From the NCBI GenBank assembly GCA_035547155.1, contig DASZVJ010000080.1, positions 1 through 11,691 of the forward strand: a DNA stretch of 11,691 nucleotides. The letters run 5' to 3'. Origin of the DNA: CAZNMF01 sp035547155 (GTDB lineage: Bacteria > Acidobacteriota > Vicinamibacteria > Vicinamibacterales > SCN-69-37). Each line of letters begins with the position of its first letter. Position 1 is the stretch's first letter. Of this stretch, positions 1 through 7,564 are shown piece after piece. Both the position numbers and the translations under genes were made by a program. The notes below the pieces were generated by a model. The model saw only the letters and a list, made by a program, of their open reading frames with translations, ran no database searches and was not told the DNA's origin.

Positions 1-1
1 G

Positions 2-226
2 CGTCTGCAGAAACATCAGGACGGAACGGCGTCGCGCTTCACTGTCAGGCGACGTCCGGTGGTGATGGTCTATGCAGAGGAGTACGGGAGTCAAAAGCAG
101 GCGCTGACTCGCGAGCGGCAGCTCAAACGCTGGTCCCACGCCAAGAAGGCAGCCCTGATTGCTGGGGACCATCGGACACTCAAGCAATTGAGCGCGCGCG
201 CAAGTCGGTCCGGCCGACATGTCTAA
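2..226 (+). CDS. GIY-YIG nuclease superfamily protein, C-terminal part (5' end outside window)
   Basis: An open frame enters from the left edge and ends at TAA 224-226, giving 74 residues. It reads RLQKHQDGTASRF, then RRPVVMVYAEEY, then ALTRERQLKRWSHAKKAALIAGD. This resembles the C-terminal half of the small stand-alone GIY-YIG endonucleases (COG2827 type, about 80-100 residues), where the Glu of the RE-x-LKRW stretch lies at the expected metal-binding site. The GIY and YIG strands would lie before base 1, so it cannot be judged whether the gene is intact. Its stop codon overlaps the first possible ATG of the downstream hydrolase by 8 bases. Such proteins are small DNA-cleaving domains, often present in several copies per genome, and the physiological role is mostly unknown. 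The assignment rests on remembered family patterns. Confidence 0.8.
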   Translation, partial: RLQKHQDGTASRFTVRRRPVVMVYAEEYGSQKQALTRERQLKRWSHAKKAALIAGDHRTLKQLSARASRSGRHV

Positions 227-989
227 CATGCCCACTCCTCTCCTCCACTACACCGAGCACGGCTCCGGACCGCCGCTCGTGCTCGTGCACGGCGTGATGA
301 TCACGGGCGAGATGTTCGCGCCCGTCATCGAATCGCTCGCAGCTCGGCATCGGTTGATCGTGCCGGACCTGCGCGGTCACGGGCGAAGCCGGCATCTGCC
401 GCCGCCGTACACCGTCTCGCAGCTCGCAGCCGATGTCGCGCATCTGCTCGATCATCTCAGGATCGGATCAGCGGCGGTGCTGGGGTATTCGCAAGGCGGT
501 GCCATCGCGCAACAATTCGCGCTCGCCTACCCGAGACGCTGCACGCGCCTCGTGCTCGCATGCACGTACGCCTACAACATGGCGACCGTGCGCGAAACGA
601 TCGAAGGGCACGTCGCGCCGTGGCTCGTCAGAGTCCTCGGCATGTCTCGTTTCGCGCGACTCGTGATCGCACAAGGCCTGAAGGGCGTCGAGAAGACGCG
701 CGCAGATTGGGTCGTCGGATTGATTGCGGATCAGGATCCGTCGCTGATGATCGCCGCCTGGCGCGCGGCTATGGCCTTTGATAGCCGGCAGCGTCTCGGT
801 GAGATCTCCTGTCCAACGCTCGTCGTCGCCGGCGCCGACGACCACGCCGTCCCGTTTCATCACGCGAAAATGCTGCACGACGGCATTCGCGGGTCTCGGC
901 TCGTCGTCATCGATCGCGCCGACCACGCGCTGATCTGGATGCGGCCGGACGAGCTCGCGCGCGTCGTCGACGAGTTTCTCGACGCATGA
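219..989 (+). CDS. alpha/beta-fold hydrolase
   Basis: This is a 256-residue cytoplasmic hydrolase with no signal peptide. The first strand leads to the oxyanion motif VHG (23-25). LRGHGRS (51-57) is typical of the family, the nucleophile elbow is GYSQGG with Ser91, the likely acid is Asp208 in GADDHAVP, and the likely base is His236 in RADHALIW. The substrate cannot be read from the sequence; esterase, lactonase, epoxide hydrolase and C-C hydrolase relatives share this core. ATG 219 lies inside the end of the nuclease gene, and a second in-frame ATG at 228 begins one base after that gene's stop. Neither has a clear Shine-Dalgarno sequence, so translation may be coupled and the exact start is uncertain. 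The stop overlaps the next start (ATGA 986-989), so the two downstream products are probably made together. Confidence 0.88.
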   Translation: MSNMPTPLLHYTEHGSGPPLVLVHGVMITGEMFAPVIESLAARHRLIVPDLRGHGRSRHLPPPYTVSQLAADVAHLLDHLRIGSAAVLGYSQGGAIAQQFALAYPRRCTRLVLACTYAYNMATVRETIEGHVAPWLVRVLGMSRFARLVIAQGLKGVEKTRADWVVGLIADQDPSLMIAAWRAAMAFDSRQRLGEISCPTLVVAGADDHAVPFHHAKMLHDGIRGSRLVVIDRADHALIWMRPDELARVVDEFLDA

Positions 990-1654
990 TTCGCGCGTTC
1001 CTCGAATCGACGGCGAAGACCATCCAGCATCGCGCGGTGCTGGTGCCGTCGGCGCTCGCGACGATTGGCGCGGCGCTGGCGTTTCGCGCGTTGGGGACAA
1101 ACGACGGTCTCTGGCGGCTGTCGCCGCCGGCGATGGCGCTGCTCGTCATCGTCCTCGGCGTGCGCTTCTGGATCGGGCTGTCGGTGTCCGCGACGGCATT
1201 GACGATCATGCGCGCCGGCTATCGATGGCGGCCGGCGCTCTGGCTCTCGCCGATGGTCGCGATCGAGGCCGGGCTCGTCTCGCTCGTGCTGTTCGTGCCC
1301 GTTGCGGCCGCGCTCGTCTTCCTGATCGTTCCTGGCGTGCTCCTCGCGTTGCGCTGGTCGCAGACCGTCATGCTGATCGTCGATCGCCGCGCGGCCTGGC
1401 TGGATGCCGCCGACGCGAGCGCGGATCTCACGCACGGCCGGCGCACGGCGATCTTCGCGCTATGGATGATCGCAGGCGCAGCGCTCGGCATCGCGGGCTG
1501 GCTCGGCCAGACCGCGGACGACATCGCGGCCGCACTCGGCGCGCCCGTCATGCTCGTCACGGCCATCGACTGGTTGTTGCAGATCGGCGCGGACGCGTTC
1601 AGCCTCGTCCTCGTCGCCGCGGTGTACCACGCGTTGGATGTCGAAGGGACGTAA
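986..1654 (+). CDS. polytopic membrane protein, resembling YciC / GDPD-membrane-domain family
   Basis: This is a 222-residue hydrophobic protein with about five to six membrane segments, near residues 18-36, 48-72, 86-105, 106-122, 155-175 and 188-214. The middle stretch FLIVPGVLLALRWSQ (112-126), followed by a polar loop IVDRRAAWLDAADASADLTHGRR, matches a recurring pattern in membrane proteins of the YciC/UPF0259 and glycerophosphodiester phosphodiesterase membrane-domain groups (a Pro-Gly turn, a 'lxxRW' helix end, then an amphipathic 'A..S..LT.GR' helix). No catalytic residues are evident, and function in that superfamily is largely unknown. The ATG overlaps the hydrolase stop by 4 bases, which fixes the start and implies translational coupling. 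The gene ends at TAA 1652-1654, 7 bases before the first palindromic repeat. Confidence 0.65.
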   Translation: MIRAFLESTAKTIQHRAVLVPSALATIGAALAFRALGTNDGLWRLSPPAMALLVIVLGVRFWIGLSVSATALTIMRAGYRWRPALWLSPMVAIEAGLVSLVLFVPVAAALVFLIVPGVLLALRWSQTVMLIVDRRAAWLDAADASADLTHGRRTAIFALWMIAGAALGIAGWLGQTADDIAAALGAPVMLVTAIDWLLQIGADAFSLVLVAAVYHALDVEGT

Positions 1655-1661
1655 GGGTGAT

Positions 1662-1686
1662 GCCGGGTCTGAAGACCCGGCCTACA
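1662..1686 (-). repeat. palindromic repeat A, copy 1
   Basis: The hairpin has arms GCCGGGTCT and AGACCCGGC with a 2-base GA centre (1662-1681), followed by CTACA. Read on the minus strand it is TGTAG followed by the hairpin. It is the exact reverse complement of copy 2 at 1732-1756, and together they form an inward-facing pair with a 45-base spacer. Confidence 0.9.
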
Positions 1687-1696
1687 ACTGGCTCAC

Positions 1697-1760
1697 GGGC
1701 TACAGGCGACGAATCGGCTGCCGCACGCAGATGTAGGCCGGGTCTTCAGACCCGGCGGGC
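1697..1760 (+). repeat. palindromic repeat A, copy 2, with extended flank
   Basis: The core hairpin is 1732-1756: TGTAG, then GCCGGGTCT, TC, AGACCCGGC. The similarity is longer than the hairpin. Bases 1727-1760 (34 nt) are an exact reverse-complement match to 9887-9920. Upstream, GGGCTAC-A-GG-C-GAC (1697-1709) and CGGCTG (1715-1720) are also found, with small differences, in the flank of the 9.9-kb copy. The element is therefore about 64 bases with a conserved hairpin end and a looser left part. Confidence 0.85.
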
Positions 1761-1765
1761 AGAGC

Positions 1766-1791
1766 GGGGCCGCCACAAGGGCGGCCCCTAC
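1766..1791 (-). repeat. palindromic repeat B, copy 1
   Basis: The hairpin arms are GGGGCCGCC (1766-1774) and GGCGGCCCC (1780-1788) around the loop ACAAG, followed by TAC. On the minus strand it reads GTAGGGGCC and onward. It pairs, facing inward, with copy 2 at 1806-1831 across a 14-base spacer. Confidence 0.88.
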
Positions 1792-1805
1792 GGTGCGCAA
1801 TCTGC

Positions 1806-1831
1806 GTAGGGGCGACCCTTGTGGTCGCCCC
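1806..1831 (+). repeat. palindromic repeat B, copy 2
   Basis: GTAG is followed by a hairpin with arms GGGGCGACC (1809-1817) and GGTCGCCCC (1823-1831) and the loop CTTGT. The stem differs from copy 1 by compensated changes (GAC/GTC in place of GCC/GGC), which suggests that pairing is maintained. The flank ACGG-TG-CGCAAT-C-TG before GTAG is also found, slightly altered, beside the copy in the kinase gene. Confidence 0.88.
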
Positions 1832-1888
1832 GTGGCCACCCCGCAGACCGTGTACGGGCGGCCGCCCGAGACCCGCGCTGCGCCCGCT

Positions 1889-3244
1889 CTACTGCGGGAA
1901 CTGCCCGATCGCGACGAGCAGATCGAGCTTCGCGTGCCGCACGGCGTCTTCGCTGCTCGCGGCGGCGACCTCCGCATCACGCAGCGATCGTTGCGCGTCG
2001 ATCACCTCGATGTTCGTCGTCGCGCCGATCTCGAACGCGGACGTCGTGATGCGCAGCACTTCGGACGCCTGATCGACGGCTTCCTGCGCGATGGCCTGCG
2101 CGCGCTCGAGGCGCTGCACGGCGTCTTGCGCGACGCGCACTTCCGACCGCGCCTGAATCTGCAATCCCGTCAACTCGAGTTTCGCCGTGTCGACGGCCGT
2201 CTGCCGCACGCGCTTCGTCGCGCGGCGCTGGCCGCCGTCGAAGATCGGCTGCGTTGCGGAGATCGTCAGCCGCCACGTGCGGCTCGGCTGGAACAGCCCG
2301 CTCGGTGCGACCACCTGCGGCGCGAACGACACCGTCGGAAACGGCGTCCAGTCGATCCAGCTGTCGCGCACGACGCGCTCGGCCGCGCGCTGGATCGACA
2401 ACTGCGTGACCAGGTCCGGCCGCGCGCGCATCCACGCGTCCTCGTCGATCGTCGCCGGCACGTCGAACGCCGGCTCCGCGCCCGCGTCGATCGGACCGTC
2501 GCTCGCAAGGACGACGCCGAGCGCCTCCTGCGCGCGGCGCAACCCCAGTTGCGCCTGCTCGAGTTGCAGCCGATCGGCACTCACGGCCTGCGCCGCTCGC
2601 AACTGATTGAGGCGGCTTCCGGCGCCGCCTTGCAGCCGGCGGTCGGCGTAGTCGAGATGGGCTTGCGCCGTCTCGACGGCCTGCGTCGCCACCTGCACCT
2701 GACGACGGGCCGCGATCACCGACAGATAGGCGTCAGCCGCAGCCACGGCGACGCTCTGACGCGCCTGCACGGACGACGCCGTGGCGACGTCGGCTTGATC
2801 GCGCGCCTGCCGCACGACGGCGAAGCCGCCGAAGACGTAACTGGCGTTGCCGGTGACCGAGATCTGGTTGCGCGGCTGCGTCACCGCGCCGTCGAATCCC
2901 AGCTCCTTGTCCAGCGTCGTCGCCGCGATGCTCGCGCTGACCGACGGGAACGTCAGCGCGCGCGCCTGCGAGACGAGCGCCTCCGCGCGCGTCACGTTCT
3001 GGGCCGCCTCGCCGATCGTCGGGTTGCGCACGAGCGCCTCGCGCACGGCGTCGGCGAACTCGACGACGCGCAGCGGCGCCTGCGTGGTCGCAGCCGCCGG
3101 TGCGGGCGCCGGCGTCGGTGCGACGGGCGCTGGCGGCGTCTGCGCGCGCGCTGCTGTGACAGACAGCAGCAACACGGCGCCGGCGACAGGCACGCGCGTC
3201 GCGCGCGACCAACGATCGATGCGCGATCGACGCGCGCTACTCAT
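1889..3244 (-). CDS. TolC-family outer-membrane efflux channel
   Basis: This 451-residue protein is the outer-membrane exit duct of a tripartite RND pump. It has an N-terminal signal peptide (basic n-region RRSRIDRWSR, hydrophobic VPVAGAVLLLSV, probable cut after ARA at 34), then a Pro/Ala-rich linker (36-57). Two OEP repeats follow, about 60-250 and 265-450, rich in Ala, Gln and Arg and typical of the long alpha-barrel helices. SATQPIFDGGQRRA in the second repeat is a characteristic TolC/OprM-type turn. There is no lipobox Cys, so it is not OprM-like in lipidation. The chosen ATG (3244-3242) overlaps the pump's last codons by 8 bases; an ATG 60 codons upstream would add a non-signal Arg-rich leader lying inside the pump gene. 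It is the last gene of the operon and ends at TAG 1891-1889. Confidence 0.93.
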   Translation of the reverse strand: MSSARRSRIDRWSRATRVPVAGAVLLLSVTAARAQTPPAPVAPTPAPAPAAATTQAPLRVVEFADAVREALVRNPTIGEAAQNVTRAEALVSQARALTFPSVSASIAATTLDKELGFDGAVTQPRNQISVTGNASYVFGGFAVVRQARDQADVATASSVQARQSVAVAAADAYLSVIAARRQVQVATQAVETAQAHLDYADRRLQGGAGSRLNQLRAAQAVSADRLQLEQAQLGLRRAQEALGVVLASDGPIDAGAEPAFDVPATIDEDAWMRARPDLVTQLSIQRAAERVVRDSWIDWTPFPTVSFAPQVVAPSGLFQPSRTWRLTISATQPIFDGGQRRATKRVRQTAVDTAKLELTGLQIQARSEVRVAQDAVQRLERAQAIAQEAVDQASEVLRITTSAFEIGATTNIEVIDAQRSLRDAEVAAASSEDAVRHAKLDLLVAIGQFPQ

Positions 3245-6200
3245 GACTCGGCTCCGGCTTTCCGTCTCGTCCCGGCGCAATCGTACGAATGGCGACATAC
3301 AGCACTGGAATGAAGATGACCGACAGGAACGTCGACGCGAGCATGCCGCCGGCCACAGCCGTGCCCACGGAGTTGCGCGCGCCCGATCCGGCGCCCGTTG
3401 CGAACGCGAGCGGCAGCACGCCAAGGATGAACGCGAACGACGTCATGAGAATCGGCCGCAGACGGATGCGCGCGGCCTCGATCGCCGCGTCGACGATCGA
3501 TCGCCCGTGCTCGCGCAACTGCTCCGCGAACTCGACGATCAGGATCGAGTTCTTCGCCGCGAGGCCGATGAGCATGACCAGCCCGACCTGACAGAACACG
3601 TCGTTCGACAGGCCGCGCAGGAACTGCGCGCTCAGCGCGCCGAACACCGCGAGCGGCACGCCGAGCAGGATGATGAGCGGCAGCACCCAGCTCTCGTACT
3701 GCGCCGCGAGCACGAGATAGACGAGCACGATCGCGAGCGCGAAGATGTAGACCGCCGTCGATCCGGCGCGGATCTCTTCGAGCGCCTGTCCGGCCCACTG
3801 GTACGTGAAGCCCGCGGGCAGCACATCGCGCGCGATCCCTTCCATCGTCTGAATCGCCTGTCCCGAGCTCAAGCCGGGCACGGCCGATCCGGTGATCTCC
3901 GCCGATCGCAGCATGTTGAAGTGGCTGATGACCGTCGGCGCCGTCGTCTCGTGCATGCGCACGACCGTGTCGAGCGGCACCATCTGCCCGCTCTGCGCGC
4001 GGGCGTAGTAGTGCCGCAGATTGTCCGGCTGCGCGCGGAAGCGCTGATCGGCTTGCACGTAAACGCGATACGCGCGGTTGTTGAAGTCGAAGTCGTTCAC
4101 GTACTGCGATCCCAGCAGGATCTGCAGCGCGCCCGTCACCTGGCTCAGCGGCAGGCCCAGGCTGCGGATGCGATCGCGATCGAGATCGACGACGAGCTGC
4201 GGGTCGTTCGCGGTGAACGAGCTGTAGAGGCCGGCGACGCGCCCTGACGCGTTGCCCTTCGCGATGACCTGCCCCATCACGTTCGCGAGGTTCGTGATGT
4301 CGCCGCCCGATCCATCCTGCACTTCGAACTGGAAGCCGCCGAACGCCGACAAGCCCTGGATCGCCGGTGGCTGTACCGGGATGACGAGCGCGCCGGTGAT
4401 GCCGCCGAGGAGCGGTCCGCGAATGCGGTTCAGCACCGCAGCCAGCGAGTGCTCGGCGCCGCGGCGTTCATCGAACGGCTTCAAGCGGCAGAACATCAGG
4501 CCCTGGTTCGGCGCCGCGCCCGAGAAGCTGAAGCCGGCCACCGAGAACGCGGCCATGACTTCCGGCTGCTGGCCGATGATCGCCTCGGCCTGTTTCAGGA
4601 TGTTCGTCGTGTACTCGATCGACGCGCCAGCCGGCGCCTGCACGATCGTGATGAAGTAGCCTTCGTCCTCGTCCGGCACGAACGACGACGGCACCGAGCG
4701 ATACATGTAGTAGGTGCCGAACAAGCCGAGCGCGAAGATCGCGAGCATCACCAGCTCGATCCGCAGCGCGCGCCGGACCGTGCGCACGTAGAACGACGTC
4801 CCGGCTTCGATCGCGCGGTTGACCGCCTGGAAGAAGCGGTTGGACGACTCGCCCCCGTGGTTCGCGAGCAATAGCGCCGACAGCGCCGGCGTGAACGTCA
4901 CCGCGTTGAACACCGACAGCACGACCGCGAACGCGATCGTCAGCGAGAACTGCTGATACATGCGGCCCGTCGTGCCCGGGAAGAACGCGACCGGCACGAA
5001 CACCGACACGAGCACGATGCCGATGACCACAACGGCCGAGAAGACTTCCTTCATCGCGTCGAGCGCGGCCTCCGGCGCGCTCTTGCCGTACTGACGCATG
5101 TGCCGCTCCACGTTCTCGATCACGACGATCGCATCGTCGACGACGATGCCCGTCGCGAGCACGAGGCCGAAGAGCGTGAGCGTGTTGATCGAGAAGCCGA
5201 ACAGCTTGACGAACGCGAACGTGCCGACGAGCGACACGGGAATCGTCACCGCCGGAATCAGCGTGCTGCGCCAGCTCTGCAGGAAGATGAACATCACGAG
5301 CACGACGAGGCCGATGGCCTCGCCGAGCGTCTTGAGCACCTCGACGATCGATTCCTGCACGACCGCGACGTTGTCGAACGCGATCTGCGCCTCGAGCCCG
5401 GGCGGGAACGTCTTGCGCAGCTGTTCGAGTTGCTCCTGGATGCCCTTGAACGCCTGAATCGCGTTGGCCGTCGGCAGCAGCTGGATGCCGACGCCCGTCG
5501 CTTCCACGCCGGCGAAGCGCAGGCGCGACGAGTAGCTCTCTGCGCCAAGCTCCACGCGGCCGACGTCCTTCACGCGCACCAGCGCGCCGTCCTTGCCGGC
5601 CTTCACGACGATCGACTCGAAGTCGGACACCTCACGCAGACGTCCGGCCGCGCGCACGCTCAACTGAAACAGCTGATCGGGCGACGAGGGCTCGTCGCCG
5701 ATGCTGCCGGCGGCGACCTGCACGTTCTGCTCGGCCAGCGCCGCCGTCACGTCGCCGGCCGTCAGCCCGCGCGCCGCGAGCTTGTCCGGATCGAGCCACA
5801 GCCGCATCGCGAACTTGCGCTCGCCGAAGATGATGACGTCGCCGATGCCCGGCACGCGCTTGAACGCGTCGCGGACGTACAGATCGACGTAGTTGCTCAG
5901 GAACAGGCTGTCGTAGCGGTTGTCCTTCGAGTAGAAGCCGATCGCGCCGAGGAAGCCCGTCGACGCCTTCGTCACCGCGATGCCGTTCGTGCGCACCTCG
6001 GCCGGCATGCGGCCGAGCGCCTGGTTCACGCGGTTCTGCACGTCGACGGCGGCCAGATCGGGGTCGCGGCCGATGTCGAACGTGACGTTGATCGTCGACA
6101 GGCCGCTGCTCGTGCTCGAGGACTGCATGTACTGCATGCCCTCGACGCCGTTGATCACCTGCTCGAGCGGCGTCGTCACCGCGCTTTCGACGGCTTGCGC

Positions 6201-6362
6201 ATTCGCGCCCGTGTAGAACGCGGTGACGGTCACCGCCGGCGGCGTCAGCTCTGGATACCGCGCGATGGGCAGGATCGGAATCGAGATCGCGCCCGCCAGC
6301 ATGATCATCAGCGAGCAGACGGTCGCGAGGATCGGGCGCTTGATGAAGAGCTCGGAGAGCAC
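3237..6362 (-). CDS. RND efflux transporter, inner-membrane pump (HAE1/AcrB family)
   Basis: This 1041-residue proton-driven exporter has the full length usual for AcrB/MexB. The start FIKRPILATVCSLMIMLAG is the standard first transmembrane segment. The proton-relay residues are present: Asp409-Asp410 in TGIVVDDAIVVIENVERH (TM4) and Lys937 in GLAAKNSILIVEFAEQL (TM10). The porter-domain motif SSSTSSGLSTINVTFDIGRDPDLA, and FVPDEDEGYF early in the second half, are family hallmarks. The duplicated 6+6 membrane architecture is visible, and no frameshift is seen. The start is GTG (6362-6360), sharing one base with the adaptor's TAG as TAGTG, with GGGAGG 6 bases upstream supporting it. Substrates cannot be deduced, although HAE1 members usually export amphiphilic drugs, detergents or lipids. 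Confidence 0.96.
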   Translation of the reverse strand: MLSELFIKRPILATVCSLMIMLAGAISIPILPIARYPELTPPAVTVTAFYTGANAQAVESAVTTPLEQVINGVEGMQYMQSSSTSSGLSTINVTFDIGRDPDLAAVDVQNRVNQALGRMPAEVRTNGIAVTKASTGFLGAIGFYSKDNRYDSLFLSNYVDLYVRDAFKRVPGIGDVIIFGERKFAMRLWLDPDKLAARGLTAGDVTAALAEQNVQVAAGSIGDEPSSPDQLFQLSVRAAGRLREVSDFESIVVKAGKDGALVRVKDVGRVELGAESYSSRLRFAGVEATGVGIQLLPTANAIQAFKGIQEQLEQLRKTFPPGLEAQIAFDNVAVVQESIVEVLKTLGEAIGLVVLVMFIFLQSWRSTLIPAVTIPVSLVGTFAFVKLFGFSINTLTLFGLVLATGIVVDDAIVVIENVERHMRQYGKSAPEAALDAMKEVFSAVVVIGIVLVSVFVPVAFFPGTTGRMYQQFSLTIAFAVVLSVFNAVTFTPALSALLLANHGGESSNRFFQAVNRAIEAGTSFYVRTVRRALRIELVMLAIFALGLFGTYYMYRSVPSSFVPDEDEGYFITIVQAPAGASIEYTTNILKQAEAIIGQQPEVMAAFSVAGFSFSGAAPNQGLMFCRLKPFDERRGAEHSLAAVLNRIRGPLLGGITGALVIPVQPPAIQGLSAFGGFQFEVQDGSGGDITNLANVMGQVIAKGNASGRVAGLYSSFTANDPQLVVDLDRDRIRSLGLPLSQVTGALQILLGSQYVNDFDFNNRAYRVYVQADQRFRAQPDNLRHYYARAQSGQMVPLDTVVRMHETTAPTVISHFNMLRSAEITGSAVPGLSSGQAIQTMEGIARDVLPAGFTYQWAGQALEEIRAGSTAVYIFALAIVLVYLVLAAQYESWVLPLIILLGVPLAVFGALSAQFLRGLSNDVFCQVGLVMLIGLAAKNSILIVEFAEQLREHGRSIVDAAIEAARIRLRPILMTSFAFILGVLPLAFATGAGSGARNSVGTAVAGGMLASTFLSVIFIPVLYVAIRTIAPGRDGKPEPSHE

Positions 6363-7564
6363 TAGGCGCCTCCCGCTCGACCGCCGTTGCCACCGGGCGC
6401 GGGCGGCGGAGCCCCGCCGCGTGCGGGCATGGCGGTCACGGGCGCGCCGTCCGCAATCTTCTGCACGCCGGACACGATCAGCTGCTCACCAGCCTTGAGC
6501 CCCGACTGCACGACGTACTCGTTGCCCGTCGTCGTGCCAATCGTCACGGCGCGCTGGCGCGCAACCGTGCCCTGCGCGCCTTTCTCGGCGACGAACGCGA
6601 AGTACTGGCCGTTGATGCGCGTCGCCGCGACGATCGGCATCGTCAGGCTCGGCGTCGTGTTGAAGACGACCTGCGCGCGCACGAACTGCTCGGTGCGGAA
6701 GTGCCCGTGGCTCGATTCGAGCGGCGTCTTGACGAGCACCGTCTGCGTGGCGTCGTCGACCGACGGCGCGATGAACGAGACTTTCTCGTCCGCGATCACG
6801 GCGCCGCTGTCATCGAGGATGCGCACCGGCAGGCCGATGTGCAGGCTCGACGCCTGCTGCACCGGCACACCGATGTAGACCTCGAGGCTGCCGGTGTCGT
6901 CGATCGTCGTGAGCAGCGTGGCGCGCGTCACGCGATCGCCCTGCCGCACGGGGATGTCGCCGATGACGCCGGCCGTCGGTGCGACGACGCGGTAGTACGC
7001 GAGCTCGGTCTGCTGCTGACGGATCTGCGCGTCGACGGCCTCGAGCTGCGCGTCGGCCGTCTTCTGCTGCGCCTGCGCCTGCTCGAGCTCCTGCTGGCTC
7101 ATCGCGCCGACGTCGAGCAGCGTCTTCGCGCGCTGGGCCTGCTGACGCGCGTACTCGGCGTCCGCCTGCCGCGCGGCGCGCGTCGACTGCAGACTGGCCA
7201 CGAGCGCGCGCTGCGACGCGGAGTCGATCTCGAAGAGCGGCGTGCCGGGCGCGACCCGATCGCCGGACTTGACGAGAATCGACGTCAGGAAGCCCTCGGC
7301 CTGCGGCTGGATCGTCGTCGACTTGCGGGATTTGATCGTGCCGACGAACTCAGCCGACTGCTCGACAGGTTTCTCCGCGAGCGTCACGACTTCGACGGGC
7401 AATCCTTGCGCGGCGCCGCCTGCCGCCGCCGCATCCGCCGGTGCGGGCGCCGATCCGCCGCACGCGGCTGTCATCGCCATGGCCGCGGCGATCAGCGGCG
7501 TCAAGATCAGTCGTCCGTGCCGGACAAACGCCCAGCGAGACTCACGTGGTGAGTGATGTGTCAT
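6362..7564 (-). CDS. RND efflux periplasmic adaptor lipoprotein (membrane fusion protein)
   Basis: This 400-residue AcrA/MexA-type adaptor bridges the pump and the outer-membrane channel. A signal peptide with lipobox TAAC puts the lipidated Cys at residue 35, followed by an Ala/Gly/Pro linker. A split lipoyl (biotinyl-lipoyl-like) domain follows: IQPQAEGFLTSILVKSGDRV (85-104) and, after the hairpin, YYRVVAPTAGVIGDIPVRQGD (190-210). Between them a Gln/Ala-rich alpha-helical hairpin (about 115-188) turns at LDVGAMSQQEL. Beta-barrel and membrane-proximal domains follow. The C terminus has a low-complexity Gly/Ala/Pro tail (379-400), longer than is typical. The ATG retains the whole signal peptide; GAAGG stands 11 bases upstream, a loose spacing. 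It is the first gene of the adaptor-pump-channel operon. Confidence 0.94.
   Translation of the reverse strand: MTHHSPRESRWAFVRHGRLILTPLIAAAMAMTAACGGSAPAPADAAAAGGAAQGLPVEVVTLAEKPVEQSAEFVGTIKSRKSTTIQPQAEGFLTSILVKSGDRVAPGTPLFEIDSASQRALVASLQSTRAARQADAEYARQQAQRAKTLLDVGAMSQQELEQAQAQQKTADAQLEAVDAQIRQQQTELAYYRVVAPTAGVIGDIPVRQGDRVTRATLLTTIDDTGSLEVYIGVPVQQASSLHIGLPVRILDDSGAVIADEKVSFIAPSVDDATQTVLVKTPLESSHGHFRTEQFVRAQVVFNTTPSLTMPIVAATRINGQYFAFVAEKGAQGTVARQRAVTIGTTTGNEYVVQSGLKAGEQLIVSGVQKIADGAPVTAMPARGGAPPPAPGGNGGRAGGA
6369..6374 (-). promoter_or_regulatory. ribosome binding site for the RND pump GTG start
   Basis: On the minus strand GGGAGG lies inside the last codons of the adaptor gene, separated by CGCCTA from the GTG. 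This spacing decides in favour of the unusual GTG start in the TAGTG stop/start junction. Confidence 0.8.

Larger units (their letters stand above)
1655..1888. other. convergent intergenic region filled with palindromic repeats
   Basis: This 234-base gap separates the ends of the plus-strand membrane-protein gene and the minus-strand efflux operon. No coding sequence is credible here. It holds two inward-facing pairs of GTAG-headed hairpins (1662-1686 with 1732-1756, and 1766-1791 with 1806-1831), then two shorter perfect palindromes, GTGGCCAC (1832-1839) and GGGCGGCCGCCC (1856-1867). None of the stems is followed by a T tract on either strand, so they are not classical intrinsic terminators, although they could still pause or end transcription from both sides. 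Confidence 0.85.

Noticed and set aside
1662..1831. Rho-independent terminators
   Set aside because: The stems are strong, but no T tract follows on either strand. They are better described as repeats that may have a secondary effect on transcript ends.
1662..1831. CRISPR array
   Set aside because: The units are inverted palindromes of two families with unequal spacers, only four copies in all, and no cas genes are nearby.
1856..1867. Perfect 12-base palindrome GGGCGGCCGCCC as an operator
   Set aside because: It lies between convergent gene ends, far from any start, and such palindromes are common in GC-rich DNA.
1793..3313. Long plus-strand open frame of 506 codons opposite the TolC-type gene
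   Set aside because: It is antisense to a clear outer-membrane channel gene, is very rich in Arg, His and Asp, and shows no domain. Long antisense frames are expected in GC-rich coding DNA.
2847..4247. Plus-strand open frame of 466 codons across the channel/pump junction
   Set aside because: It is antisense to two well-supported genes and has a biased Arg/His/Glu composition, no ribosome binding site and no family resemblance.
5100..6365. Plus-strand open frame of 421 codons opposite the pump
   Set aside because: It is the mirror frame of the HAE1 pump, with low-complexity Arg/Asp/His content. The sense strand carries the DD and K proton-relay motifs.
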